From Bin127 sp965203505 (GTDB lineage: Bacteria > Chloroflexota > Dehalococcoidia > Lucifugimonadales > Lucifugimonadaceae): a DNA stretch of 64,000 bases. Both the position numbers and the translations under genes were made by a program. Shown in pieces: positions 43,670 through 51,748 of the stretch. Every line of letters begins with the position of its first letter. Position 1 is the stretch's first letter. A model generated the notes under the pieces. It saw only the letters and a program-made list of their open reading frames with translations, did not search any database and had not been told where the DNA came from. The stretch covers positions 1,922,001 to 1,986,000 of the forward strand of contig OZ241880.1 of assembly GCA_965203505.1 (NCBI GenBank). Reading direction: 5' to 3'.

Positions 43670-44638
43670 TCAGACCAGGACGGGTGCCGTGACGCGACTG
43701 TAGATCTGGACCCGGTGGCGGCAGCTGTCGGTTATGCAGACTAGTCCATCAGAATTCGTGTCGATCCCTGCGGGTCGCCAGAACAGTTTTTCCTGCTCTT
43801 CCATGCCGGAATTGGCACGCCAACCGGCCTGTTCGGGGTTCACGTCCAGAAATTCCTGGCACCACTTGGACAACGTGGCGTGGCCGACAAGCGTCTCGCG
43901 ATGCCCGCCGTCCATGTCGAACACCTGAACGCGATCGTTGCGCCAGTCAGATACGTATACGGTGCCGTCGGCGCTGACATGGACGCTGGAGGGGCGGTCG
44001 AATTCACCGTCGCCGGCTCCGCTCGATCCGAAAGCGAAGATGAACTCGCCGTCGGGCGTGAAACGCTGCACGCGGTCGTTGCGCCAATCGACAATCCAGA
44101 TGCAGTCTTCGGCATCGATCGAAATGCCCCAGGGATAGTTGAACTCACCCGGTCCGGTGCCGAAAGTGCCGAATGAAGAGATGTATTCCCCGTCTACGGT
44201 GTACTTCTGGACCCGGGCGTTGAGGTGATCCACGACGTGCAAGCAACCTTCGGAATCGAACGCCAAGCCCGACGGACGGTTCCACTGCCCTTCCGACGAA
44301 CCAGCTTCACCCCACCGGTGCGAAAAAGTTCCGTCCTTTTCGAACACGGACAGCAACTGCGTGTATTCGTCGGTCAGGTAGACACGCTCGTCCGGACCGA
44401 CGGCGATAGCAGTCGGTTGGGTCGATAACCCCGGTTCGGTCCCCCAGTTGGCGAACTCGAACAGGAACTCGGAGTCGAGGGTTACAGCACTGACCCTCAC
44501 GTTCCTGTTGGCGGCGTTCGACCGGCTCAGGACGTATAGATAACCGTCCTCAGAAAAGCGGACATCGACCGGATTCATGAAGCCCCGTCCTTCAAACGAG
44601 GCGATCCCCAGAGTGTGGCTATACGAGTAGTCGCTCAT
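43670..44638 (-). CDS. NHL-repeat beta-propeller protein
   Basis: The 322-residue protein consists of NHL repeats: NRPSGLAFDSEGCLHVVDHL, FNYPWGISIDAEDCIWIVDW, FDRPSSVHVSADGTVYVSDW and a last RPAGIDTNSDGLVCITD. They are separated by RVQ-F/Y-T strands, making a propeller of about six blades. Such proteins serve as protein-binding scaffolds or lyases; nothing shows which. There is no signal peptide, so the protein is cytoplasmic unless exported otherwise. AGGAAAA precedes the ATG at 44638; upstream in-frame codons are rejected because they lie in a repeat. Confidence 0.83.
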   Translation of the reverse strand: MSDYSYSHTLGIASFEGRGFMNPVDVRFSEDGYLYVLSRSNAANRNVRVSAVTLDSEFLFEFANWGTEPGLSTQPTAIAVGPDERVYLTDEYTQLLSVFEKDGTFSHRWGEAGSSEGQWNRPSGLAFDSEGCLHVVDHLNARVQKYTVDGEYISSFGTFGTGPGEFNYPWGISIDAEDCIWIVDWRNDRVQRFTPDGEFIFAFGSSGAGDGEFDRPSSVHVSADGTVYVSDWRNDRVQVFDMDGGHRETLVGHATLSKWCQEFLDVNPEQAGWRANSGMEEQEKLFWRPAGIDTNSDGLVCITDSCRHRVQIYSRVTAPVLV

Positions 44639-44806
44639 CTTTTTTTCCTGTGGGTTGGTGCGGTGTGTCATGCTGAGCAGCGTGGTTGTCATGCTGAGCA
44701 GCGTCGAAGCATCTCGCGGTTGGGCGGTGTCATACTAAGCGGCGGAGTATGTCATGCTGAGCGGCGTCGAAGCATCTGGCGTGGGGATTCCTCGGCTTCG
44801 CTCGGA

Positions 44807-44884
44807 ATGACACGGGCTAGTTCGCTACCAACATGACACGGGCTAGTTCACAACCAATATGACAGAGGCTAGTTCGCTATTAAC
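44807..44884. repeat. tandem 26-bp repeat, three copies, reaching into the DUF1501 stop
   Basis: Units at 44807-44832, 44833-44858 and 44859-44884 all begin ATGACA and contain GGCTAGTTC; on the minus strand each contains AACTAG, the end of the DUF1501 gene. The array seems to have grown from the 3' end of that gene. Repeats of the TCATGCTGAGC type lie just before it. Confidence 0.8.
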
Positions 44885-46038
44885 TCGGGCATCCGGTTGA
44901 ACTTCTTGTTCAGCACCCACTCAGATTCGACATGCATGAAATCTTCGAGGATCGTTGCGTACGCATTCCGGTAGTCCGTGTTGTAGTGGACATCGCCTTC
45001 CAATTGGTCGGCTGGCTTCAGGCTTGGATAGTCGCCGTAGAGACCACCTTTGACCGGGTTGCCGATCATAAACGCTACCCCGCCAGAACCGTGGTCGGTG
45101 CCAGCGCCGTTGTCCTCGATCCGACGTCCAAACTCGGAGAACATCCAGATAACCGTGTCATCCGCGTGACCTTGTTCGTTCAGATCCGCCCAGAAGCACT
45201 CCACCGCCTCCGAAACCTCGTCCCACAGCTTCGCGTGGTTAACCAACTCGTTGGTATGCGTGTCGAAACTGCCGTGTTGGGTGTAGAAGATGCGCGTGCC
45301 GAGGTCGGCCGACATCACCTGCGCGACGCCCTTGAGGCTCTGCGCGATCGGGTTATCGGCGTTGTATTCGACGGTAGACGAGTACTTTTCAGGAGCCGAG
45401 CGAAGGGTGTCAGCGCCGTCGAGCATCCCGCGCCCGGTCTGGAGCAGGCGCAATGAAGGAAGGCCGTCGTCCGACATCGGTTGGTATATACGACTGACCG
45501 TGTCTAGCAAAGCGTCGCGGTTCGAAGCTCCTGCCAGACCCGTATACAGGCCGTATGATTCGAGCGCTCCGACTGATGCGACGGAAACGTCCGGATATGC
45601 GAGTGCTCTCGGCAATCCGCGCCCGAAGTTCACGGCTGTCACGGCGTTCTTGCCCTCGGGATCGATCGCTTTGGTGGTCTTTCCCAGCCAACCCTCGGAG
45701 GATGCTACCGCAGGCTCCGCAGTGTGCCAAATGTCCATCGATCGGAAGTGAGAACGGTTGGGCTCCGGGTATCCGATACCCATCAGCACCGCCATCTTGC
45801 CTGTGTCGTAGAGATCCTTAAACGGACCCATATGGGAGTTGAATGCGATCCGGTCGTCCACCGGTATCACCTTTTCTCCGCTCAGTCCCATGGTTGGACG
45901 ATAGTCGTAGTAGAGACCGTCCTCGTAGGGCACGACCGTGTTCAGATAATCGTTGCCGCCAGAGAGCTGGATGACAACCAGATTCTTGGCTTTGCCATTC
46001 CCGTTGTGGCCATTCCCATTGCGGCCATTCTTCATCAT
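44869..46038 (-). CDS. DUF1501 domain protein
   Basis: The protein has the DUF1501 (sulfatase-like fold) blocks: NLVVIQLSGGNDYLNTVVPY near the N-terminus, FNSHMGPFKDLYDTGKMAVL, RSHFRSMDIWHTAEP, YTQHGSFDTHTNELVNH and VIWMFSEFGRRIEDNGAGTDHGSGG near the C-terminus. The family almost always pairs with DUF1800 and is widespread in Planctomycetes and Chloroflexota; its role is unknown. AGGAGA precedes the tandem ATG. The DUF1800 partner is directly upstream. Confidence 0.87.
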   Translation of the reverse strand: MMKNGRNGNGHNGNGKAKNLVVIQLSGGNDYLNTVVPYEDGLYYDYRPTMGLSGEKVIPVDDRIAFNSHMGPFKDLYDTGKMAVLMGIGYPEPNRSHFRSMDIWHTAEPAVASSEGWLGKTTKAIDPEGKNAVTAVNFGRGLPRALAYPDVSVASVGALESYGLYTGLAGASNRDALLDTVSRIYQPMSDDGLPSLRLLQTGRGMLDGADTLRSAPEKYSSTVEYNADNPIAQSLKGVAQVMSADLGTRIFYTQHGSFDTHTNELVNHAKLWDEVSEAVECFWADLNEQGHADDTVIWMFSEFGRRIEDNGAGTDHGSGGVAFMIGNPVKGGLYGDYPSLKPADQLEGDVHYNTDYRNAYATILEDFMHVESEWVLNKKFNRMPELIAN

Positions 46039-46075
46039 TTGATTTCTCCTGTGTGTCTGTGTGCTGTTATCCGTT

Positions 46076-47470
46076 TCAGCAGTACTGGTAATCGGGTGTT
46101 GAAGCGATCAACTGGAATATCTCGATGGCGCGGTCCATTTCCTCGTCCTCGTTCGTCGGTTCCGACTGAGCTGATGCATGGTCAGCAATCAGCCCGAAAG
46201 TTCGCTCGGAGATGTCTATGCAACCCATCGCGTCAAGGCAGGCGGCCACATACTCTGTGGAACTCAACCCACCAGCCTCGCGCACACGCTCAACCATTCG
46301 CTGAATGCCGGTTGCGTCTCTGCGTTCCAGTTCGGTTGAGGCGTAGTTGATTCGCTCGACCAGCGCGCCGCTGTCGATCCACTCTTCTCCCTCGTGCCAA
46401 CCCTCGACGCTCGGCGGGTTGAGTAGAAACTGTCCCATGAACATGGCGTGTGATGCCAACTGTGACGCTTCCAAGTCAGGGAGATCGAAACGATCGGTAA
46501 GGCGCGCGACGCCGAACACCAACTCGGCCGGGCTCTTCACCTTCCGATATCGCACCGCTTCAGACTTGAAGTGTTCCGACTTGAAGATCGCTCGCAGCAC
46601 GGCGCGTATCTCGCCATCGTTCTCTTCGAACACATCGGCCAGGCGTTGGACTTCCTCCTCGTCAGCGTCGTCGGCGACGAAGAACTGGTAGAGCCTTCTG
46701 GAGACGAATTCCGCGGTTGCGCGCTGTCGGACGGTGATCTCTACGATGTCCTCGCCGTTCCAGTTGCCAACCTCGCCCAGGAATTCCTTTTCACCGTTGT
46801 CGTGGTCGTCCGGGTCGAAACGGAACTCCATCGGGAACGGGCCTAGGAAGAATGGCGGCATCGTCGGCTTGGAGGCCCACCCGGTGAAGGCGCGGGCAGC
46901 GGCCTTGACATCGTCTTCGGTGTAGGCACCCTCCCCCATCTCGTCGATGCCCATCGAGAACAGTTCGAGCAGCTCGCGCCCGTAGTTTTCGTTCGGCGCG
47001 TCCTTGTGGCTGTTCTGGTTGTCCAGCCAGTACATCATTCCCGGATTGCGGGATATCTCGAGCAAGAGATCGCTGAACTTGCCCAGTCCGTAGCGGCGGA
47101 AGAGATCGATCTCCGTCAGCATCTCAAGGCCATGGTCGAGCTTGATGCCGCCGACCGCCAGCAATCCGTGCCAGAAGAGGGCGATCTTCTCCTCGAGATG
47201 CTTTGTGCTCGTTGCCATGCGCCACGCCCACTGTGGATCGGCGTGACCTACCGACCTTGCCTCCACCGAAGCGATGAAGTAGCGGTCCAGCAAGTCTTGG
47301 TCTTCAGGGAAGGAGTATTCGGGATAAAGAAGCTCTTCGACGGTCTCGTCGTAGCCCTTCGCGACGTAGTCGTCTATCTGATCCCGCGTCGCCCCAAATC
47401 CTGCCCGACGCAATAGGTGGGCCATAAGTGCAATGTCGGTATCTCTGCTGACAGCGGTGGCGGTAGTCAT
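46076..47470 (-). CDS. DUF1800 family protein
   Basis: The 464-residue protein has the DUF1800 features: LMAHLLRRAGFGATRDQIDDYVAKGYDETVEELL, the helix-rich middle WRMATSTKHLEEKIALFWHG, MMYWLDNQNSHKDAPNENYGRELLELFSMG, ARAFTGW, and an end with VKSPAELVFGVARL and GWHEGEEWI. The family's enzymatic role is unknown. The ATG at 47470 follows GAGG and matches the domain start; an upstream in-frame ATG at 47551 adds 27 residues. It lies 37 bases before the DUF1501 gene, as usual for this pair. Confidence 0.86.
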   Translation of the reverse strand: MTTATAVSRDTDIALMAHLLRRAGFGATRDQIDDYVAKGYDETVEELLYPEYSFPEDQDLLDRYFIASVEARSVGHADPQWAWRMATSTKHLEEKIALFWHGLLAVGGIKLDHGLEMLTEIDLFRRYGLGKFSDLLLEISRNPGMMYWLDNQNSHKDAPNENYGRELLELFSMGIDEMGEGAYTEDDVKAAARAFTGWASKPTMPPFFLGPFPMEFRFDPDDHDNGEKEFLGEVGNWNGEDIVEITVRQRATAEFVSRRLYQFFVADDADEEEVQRLADVFEENDGEIRAVLRAIFKSEHFKSEAVRYRKVKSPAELVFGVARLTDRFDLPDLEASQLASHAMFMGQFLLNPPSVEGWHEGEEWIDSGALVERINYASTELERRDATGIQRMVERVREAGGLSSTEYVAACLDAMGCIDISERTFGLIADHASAQSEPTNEDEEMDRAIEIFQLIASTPDYQYC

Positions 47471-47647
47471 CGAAGGCCTCGCAGGTACGTGTCGCCCAGC
47501 AGTAACGGATAGCAACTGCTTCGACTCTAAATTTAGCATGACTGTTGACAAATTGCGCGCGCGTATGTAAACGCCTCAGATACGATCCGACGCGAGACTT
47601 TCGCCAAACTAACGTCATCCCGGCGAAAGCCGGGGTCCAAAGGGGTT

Positions 47648-47697
47648 GGGTTTCCCCCGTTCACGGGGGAAATGTCCGAAGGACAAAGGGGGCGCGA
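47648..47697 (+). repeat. 50-bp dispersed repeat, copy B
   Basis: Exact reverse complement of 8898-8947. It stands in the promoter region of the beta-hydroxyacid dehydrogenase gene, next to a CCGGCGAAAGCCGGGGT repeat at about 47620. Confidence 0.8.
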
Positions 47698-47768
47698 GGT
47701 TGCCGCCAACTCCGTGTCAGCGACCGCCGCACCTAACCCGCTCGCCCCAAATTCATAAGGAATCAACC

Positions 47769-48659
47769 ATGCCAACAGTAGGTTTCATCGGACTCGGCAA
47801 CCTAGGCACCCAGATGGCGCTGAATATCCAACGCGCGGGGTTTCCCATGAATGTCTACGATGCACGGGAAGGTGCAACCCGCCCCCTTCTCGAAGGCAGC
47901 GCCCGATTGGCAACATCCCCGGCCGAAATCGCCGCCGTCAGCGACGTGATCATGACCTCCGTACCCGGACCTGCAGAGGTGGAAGAAATCGCCCTCGGTC
48001 GCGACGGAATTCTCAGCGGCATAAATCCGGGCGACGTCTACGTCGACCTCTCCACAAGTCGGCCGTCGCTGATCCGCCGGATAGGCGAGGTGTTTGAGGA
48101 AAAAGGCGCTCACGTACTAGATGCTCCGGTGCTGGCAAGTCCTGCCGACGCGGCAGATCGGCACGTCATCGTGATGCCCAGCGGCGATAAGGACGTCTGC
48201 GAACAGCTACTCCCCGTCTTCGAATCCTTCGCCGACAAGATTGTCTACCAAGGCGACCTAGGCATGGGAAGCACCTGCAAGCTCGTCAACAACATGATCA
48301 CCCTGGCCGTAAGACAGGTCGTGGCAGAAGGCCTCACCCTAGGCATGAAAGCCGGCCTCGACCTCGATGCCCTGATGGAAGCCGGTAGCAGAGGCATCCT
48401 AGGCACTCAAAGGGAGGGCTTAGAGCGCACAGTGTTCCAAGGGAAATACCACCCACCATCATTCCGCCAAGCGCTAGCACGAAAAGACATCTCCCTCGCA
48501 ACCGAACTTGCTAGGGAGCTAGAAGTTCCGATGCCGGTAGCCAACATCGTGGAACAGATCTCCATCCAGTGCGGCAACCAAGGCTGGGAAGACATGGACA
48601 CCCACGTCATATATCGCCGCCAAGAGGAAGCGGCGGGGGTGGAGATTAGGACGGGCTAG
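47769..48659 (+). CDS. NAD(P)-dependent oxidoreductase, beta-hydroxyacid dehydrogenase family
   Basis: The N-terminal Rossmann fold VGFIGLGNLGTQMALNIQRAG binds NAD(P); DVIMTSVPGPAEVEEIALG, YVDLSTSRPSLIRRIGE, DAPVLASPADA and MGSTCKLVNNM, which contains the catalytic Lys (in CKLVNN), follow. The family includes 3-hydroxyisobutyrate and tartronate-semialdehyde reductases. The ATG at 47769 follows AAGGA; the longer open frame upstream is discounted. A fragment like its last 34 residues recurs at 49846-49950. Confidence 0.9.
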   Translation: MPTVGFIGLGNLGTQMALNIQRAGFPMNVYDAREGATRPLLEGSARLATSPAEIAAVSDVIMTSVPGPAEVEEIALGRDGILSGINPGDVYVDLSTSRPSLIRRIGEVFEEKGAHVLDAPVLASPADAADRHVIVMPSGDKDVCEQLLPVFESFADKIVYQGDLGMGSTCKLVNNMITLAVRQVVAEGLTLGMKAGLDLDALMEAGSRGILGTQREGLERTVFQGKYHPPSFRQALARKDISLATELARELEVPMPVANIVEQISIQCGNQGWEDMDTHVIYRRQEEAAGVEIRTG

Positions 48660-48695
48660 ATCGGCTATCGCGTATAACGCCTAACGCGATCCTCA

Positions 48696-49091
48696 TCAAC
48701 CCAAGCGTTCGATGTCGGGGAAGGCGTCGAATCCAGTGTCAAATGTCAAAATGCGGCTGGCACCGGCCTTCTGCATAACTGCCGCATGCAACGCATCCCT
48801 GGCAGAGATGCCCTCCACCGTGCCGAGCAAGGCTCTTGCAGAGCGTATCTCCGACATGCCGAAGTTCAGAATCTCATCAACCAAACCGTCCATGCTCTCG
48901 AAAGCGACATCAATGGCATCTGGCCGATTTATCGCCGTGTACCGGTGGAGTATCTCTTGGTAGACCTCGACATCGGTGATGAATCGCTCCCCTGCCCGCA
49001 CTAGTTCAGTCAACACAGTTACGGCCTTATCTTTGTTCGGGTGCGGGGCTCCCACCAGGTACATTGGCACGTTGGAGTCGATGAAGATCAC
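48696..49091 (-). CDS. PIN domain toxin (VapC-like)
   Basis: PIN acids lie in MIFIDSNVPMYLVG (D), FITDVEVYQEILHRY (E), ISARDALHAAVMQ (D) and RILTFDTGFDAFP (D). The 131-residue length is normal. The GTG start overlaps the antitoxin stop. The module is complete with the ribbon-helix-helix gene upstream. Confidence 0.85.
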   Translation of the reverse strand: MIFIDSNVPMYLVGAPHPNKDKAVTVLTELVRAGERFITDVEVYQEILHRYTAINRPDAIDVAFESMDGLVDEILNFGMSEIRSARALLGTVEGISARDALHAAVMQKAGASRILTFDTGFDAFPDIERLG

Positions 49092-49333
49092 GGGAGGTTT
49101 TGATCGGGTTCGATCTCTCGAAGCATGACGTCGATGTCAGCCGTCGGAAACGCGTGACGAGACGCCTCGTCGATGACGCGCAACTTGGAATCTACGGTCC
49201 CAGGAGCATCACTCCTCGCCCTGCGGAGCGCCTGCCTGACCCACTCAGCAAGGGTCAGTCGCTGCCGACGCGCAACTCCTTGGATTTCTTGGTACTCTTC
49301 CTCATCCAAGAGGACCTGTAGTCGTTTAGTCAT
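49088..49333 (-). CDS. ribbon-helix-helix antitoxin (VapB/CopG-like)
   Basis: The start MTKRLQVLLDEEEYQEIQGV and RLTLAEWVRQALRRARSD form a ribbon-helix-helix. The tail (ASRHAFPTADIDVMLREIE) should contact the toxin. At 81 residues it has normal length. It is followed without gap by the PIN toxin gene. Confidence 0.84.
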   Translation of the reverse strand: MTKRLQVLLDEEEYQEIQGVARRQRLTLAEWVRQALRRARSDAPGTVDSKLRVIDEASRHAFPTADIDVMLREIEPDQNLP

Positions 49334-49368
49334 GCCAATAGTCTAATTGACTAATCTACTATTAGTCA

Positions 49369-49495
49369 ATGGATCACAGGTGGCATTTGATGACTCGGCA
49401 CGAAACGCGACGCGAGCGCAACGACCAGTATCGCATCTGCTTCGTTTGGACAGATGCAGGCCCAGACGAAGTTAAAGATTATCGATTACCACTGA
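49369..49495 (+). pseudogene. HigB toxin remnant, C-terminal part, frameshifted
   Basis: The frame reads RRERNDQYRICFVWTDAGPD and EVK, the C-terminal half of HigB-type RNase toxins (NDQYRICF). The expected end IIDYH appears only in another frame (ATT ATC GAT TAC CAC then stop at 49493). The N-terminal two thirds are missing, so no toxin can be made. A 16-bp direct duplication overlaps the remnant's end. Confidence 0.7.
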
Positions 49496-49516
49496 ACAGT
49501 ATTACCACTGAACAGT
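49485..49516. repeat. tandem 16-bp duplication
   Basis: ATTACCACTGAACAGT occurs at 49485-49500 and again at 49501-49516, over the end of the HigB remnant. Confidence 0.85.
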
Positions 49517-49529
49517 CAGGAGATCAGAC

Positions 49530-49894
49530 ATGGTTCGCATCCCCTCCGACCGTGAGCCCACACACCCAGGCGAGATGCTTTTGCAGGAGTTTCTCTCCCC
49601 CTCGGCATGACACAGAGCGAATTGGCGACAGCAATCCAAGTGCCTTTTCAGCGCGTCAACGAGGTCGTCCGCGGTAGGCGCGGCGTTACTCCGAGCACGG
49701 CACTGCGGCTCTCAAGGTTCTTCGGTACGTCACCTGATTTTTGGATCAATATGCAACTGCGCTGGGACCTTTACCACGCCCGCCGCGCCGAGGCGGAGCA
49801 GATCGAAAGCATTCAGCCCCTTGAAGTCGTCAATGCCCCTAGCTCTCCATCCAATGCGGCAATCGCGGCTGGGGAGACATGGACACCCACGTGA
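49530..49894 (+). pseudogene. HigA antitoxin pseudogene, one-base frameshift
   Basis: The first frame gives MVRIPSDREPTHPGEMLLQE and FLSPSA then a stop. The continuing frame gives MTQSELATAIQVPFQRVNEV and VRGRRGVTPSTALRLSRFFG, the HigA helix-turn-helix. The expected join FLSPLGMTQSE needs one more C in a run of five at about 49597-49601. The later part reads into the dehydrogenase tail remnant. Either decay or a sequence error of one base; if corrected, it would be a near-complete HigA. Confidence 0.72.
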
Positions 49895-49950
49895 TATACC
49901 GCCGCCAAGAGGAAGCGGCGGGGGTGGAGATCAGGGCAGGACACGACTAG
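49846..49950 (+). pseudogene. duplicated tail of the beta-hydroxyacid dehydrogenase gene
   Basis: Read in frame this gives SIQCGNRGWGDMDTHVIYRR then QEEAAGVEIRAGHD and a stop, matching the end of the intact gene at 47769-48659 with few changes. The nucleotide identity is high, about nine bases in ten, over some 95 bases. The part before it is unrelated, so it is the remnant of a lost second copy. Confidence 0.75.
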
Positions 49951-50061
49951 AGCGAGTCGTTGCCGCACCCCGGCCGGTCCGAGTCACGTACTCAGGTCCA
50001 TATCCTTCCACGCCTTACGCTACCTCTTCACGCGATGCCAAACCGGGCCGTGCCCTGAGAG

Positions 50062-50235
50062 CCATGCCATGCCGAACGGAGCCATGCCGAGCCGTACCTA
50101 TCCGTGCCCAACCCGACCATACCGAGCCCAGCCATGCCGCGAATTCCATGCCACGCCGCGCCAGACCCTGCCTAGCACTGCACTGCCCAACCTTGCCATG
50201 CGCTGCCCCGCCATGCCTGGCCGGGTCGCGCCGAG
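50062..50235. repeat. degenerate pentanucleotide array (GCCAT/GCCGA type)
   Basis: About 35 units of five bases can be laid in phase: GCCAT GCCAT GCCGA ACGGA GCCAT GCCGA GCCGT, and so on. The phase shifts once near a GAATT at about 50142. No reading frame or protein of family type lies here. The array is strongly biased to C on this strand. It resembles arrays grown by slippage and decayed by mutation. The flanking 49951-50061 shows no gene. Confidence 0.7.
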
Positions 50236-50236
50236 T

Positions 50237-50833
50237 CTACTCTATCGGGTCTATGCTAGCGGTCTCGAAACGGCCGTAATGACCACTACGTTGCGGCCGC
50301 CAGTCGCCGATACCGATCCGTCGGCCAGCAATGTCCAGCCATGCTTCCAGCTGTTGCTGGTCGACCAGCTCGTCGTCTGCATCGACGACGAAGACGCAGG
50401 ACCAGTCCGGGAACAGCGCCCTGGTCCGCAGAATTCGGTTCCGCTGGACCACGACCGGAGCTGTAAACTGCGCTGACGTTGACAGCTGTTCGGGTGTCGA
50501 CCCCATCTCCGCGGGGTATTCGAACTTTTCGACTGCCTCGACGACCAGGCCTTCGCGGACCTGGGGCCCCTGCCGCAACTTGCGGGCCGCGCCCTCTATC
50601 GCCGCGCGTAGCGCTGCTTCCGGGATCGTCGGTAGCCCTTCGTCGTTCCAGTAGATCGAGATGATGGTTTCGAGCGCGGCCAGCCGTTCGTCATCGGCCG
50701 CGGTTCTGTTGCTGCCCGTCTTTCGCGTGATCTCTGCGATCTCCAGCTTCGCTGGCGACCGCGTGTCGAGTCCGGCCTGGCCGTCGTGCTGGATAAGCGG
50801 GCTGAGTCCTTTGATTTCGATCCTGTAGCGCAT
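50237..50833 (-). CDS. phage-like protein of unknown function with a possible RAMP-like pattern, 198 aa
   Basis: The product starts MRYRIEIKGLSPLIQHDGQ and includes EGLPTIPEAALRAAIEGAAR, APVVVQRNRILRTRALFPDW and an end GIGDWRPQRSGHYGRFETAS. I recall phage and mobile-element proteins with this order (N-terminal strand, AEALRGAL-type helix, V-RxRI-R strand, and GIGDxRP...GRF end). The last motif resembles that of RAMP (Cas7-like) folds, but a CRISPR link is unsupported since no array or other cas gene is present. AAAGGCAG precedes the ATG at 50833. Confidence 0.6.
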   Translation of the reverse strand: MRYRIEIKGLSPLIQHDGQAGLDTRSPAKLEIAEITRKTGSNRTAADDERLAALETIISIYWNDEGLPTIPEAALRAAIEGAARKLRQGPQVREGLVVEAVEKFEYPAEMGSTPEQLSTSAQFTAPVVVQRNRILRTRALFPDWSCVFVVDADDELVDQQQLEAWLDIAGRRIGIGDWRPQRSGHYGRFETASIDPIE

Positions 50834-51126
50834 TGCGATACTGCCTTTTTGAATTCCGCCATCAGGACCCATCGACCACCGCCCGCGCGCAGGTGTCGCC
50901 GGACCGTGGTCGCCATCTGATGGCAGAAGCTGCATAGCCCCGTCAGGTCGTCCGATTTCACGTCGGCCCCGGACGGGTATTGGGTAGCCCAGTGGTGGGC
51001 GTCGGTAGCTGCGGCAAGCCCGCAGAATTGACAGATGTTTCTGGACCGCCGCAACGCGCCAGCGCGCGCCGCGAGGTAGTTCCCCCCGTAAGGGTCACGT
51101 CCGTCGACTGGCACCGAATTCCTCAT
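50596..51126 (-). CDS. HNH-like zinc protein, downstream end uncertain
   Basis: The N-terminal 98 residues are convincing: RRSRNICQFCGLAAATDAHHW, then DDLTGLCSFCHQMATTVRRH, with CxxC, HH and CxxCH as in HNH endonucleases. From about 50830 downward the frame lies out of phase with the phage-like gene and has the Arg/Ser-rich look of a shadow, so the real end may be near there or lost by a frameshift. It is just upstream of the phage-like gene and may have formed a unit with it. Confidence 0.5.
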   Translation of the reverse strand: MRNSVPVDGRDPYGGNYLAARAGALRRSRNICQFCGLAAATDAHHWATQYPSGADVKSDDLTGLCSFCHQMATTVRRHLRAGGGRWVLMAEFKKAVSQCATGSKSKDSARLSSTTARPDSTRGRQRSWRSQRSRERRAATEPRPMTNGWPRSKPSSRSTGTTKGYRRSRKQRYARR

Positions 51127-51201
51127 TTTTCTTCGAACCTTCTATTATGGTATGTGGCGGCGGTCTCGTGATTTTGGACGGATGACTGAACGGCGCAACT
51201 A

Positions 51202-51542
51202 ATATCTCAGAAGTACCAAGAGTTCAACGCGAAGGACTACGTCAAGAGCGATGCGGATGTCCGAGAGCTTCTCCGTGCAGCGGCGGATGAGGGCCTTGGG
51301 GACGGAGCTGTGATTCGCGCCGTCCTGAAGCACGTGATCGAACACAGAACATGAGTGCCATTGCCCGCGATGCCGGGTTGAAGCGTGGCAACCTTTACGA
51401 GCCGCTGTCGGAAGACGGCAACCGTACTCTGTCAAGCCTGCTGAGAATAACCCGCTACTTGAGGTTAATGCTAAACCTTGCTCCCGTCGAGAACACCGGA
51501 CAGATCGTGCAACCCAATAAACGCCGAAATTTCCCGGCGTAG
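51202..51542 (+). pseudogene. addiction-module antidote pseudogene, no start and frameshifted
   Basis: A first frame from about 51202 reads KYQEFNAKDYVKSDADVREL then LRAAADEGLGDGAVIRAVLK and ends at 51354. A second frame from 51351 reads MSAIARDAGLKRGNLYEPLS then EDGNRTLSSLLRITRYLRLM. Joined, they give the full antidote-type protein with the helix-turn-helix AIARDAGLKRGNLYEPL. The join misses one base at 51350, and there is no start codon before KYQEF because a stop lies at 51187. No toxin gene is adjacent. Confidence 0.7.
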
Positions 51543-51543
51543 T

Positions 51544-51672
51544 CTACTTCGACGTAACCCCGAAACCCACACCATTGGCGGAATCGACAACCGTGTCCTT
51601 GCTGGGAACAGCGAATAGGTAGGCGACTCCGATCATTCCCGTTTCCAGACTGCGCCCTGAATTTTCCGGCAT
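51544..51672 (-). CDS. small open frame, 42 aa, doubtful
   Basis: The frame starts MPENSGRSLETGMIGVAYLF and ends with VDSANGVGFGVTSK. It has no recognised family and only a weak ribosome site. It could be a fragment of a longer gene. Included only as a possibility. Confidence 0.25.
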   Translation of the reverse strand: MPENSGRSLETGMIGVAYLFAVPSKDTVVDSANGVGFGVTSK

Positions 51673-51748
51673 GATACGCGTTCGTTAAGATACTCCGCGA
51701 GCCCATACAAGATGTCCCTTAGTATTGGCGTGAAGGTGCTGCTGTAAC

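Noticed and set aside
50237..51126. Cas-gene or CRISPR interpretation of the RAMP-like protein
   Set aside because: No repeats with spacers and no other Cas motif are present in the window; only a weak fold resemblance remains.
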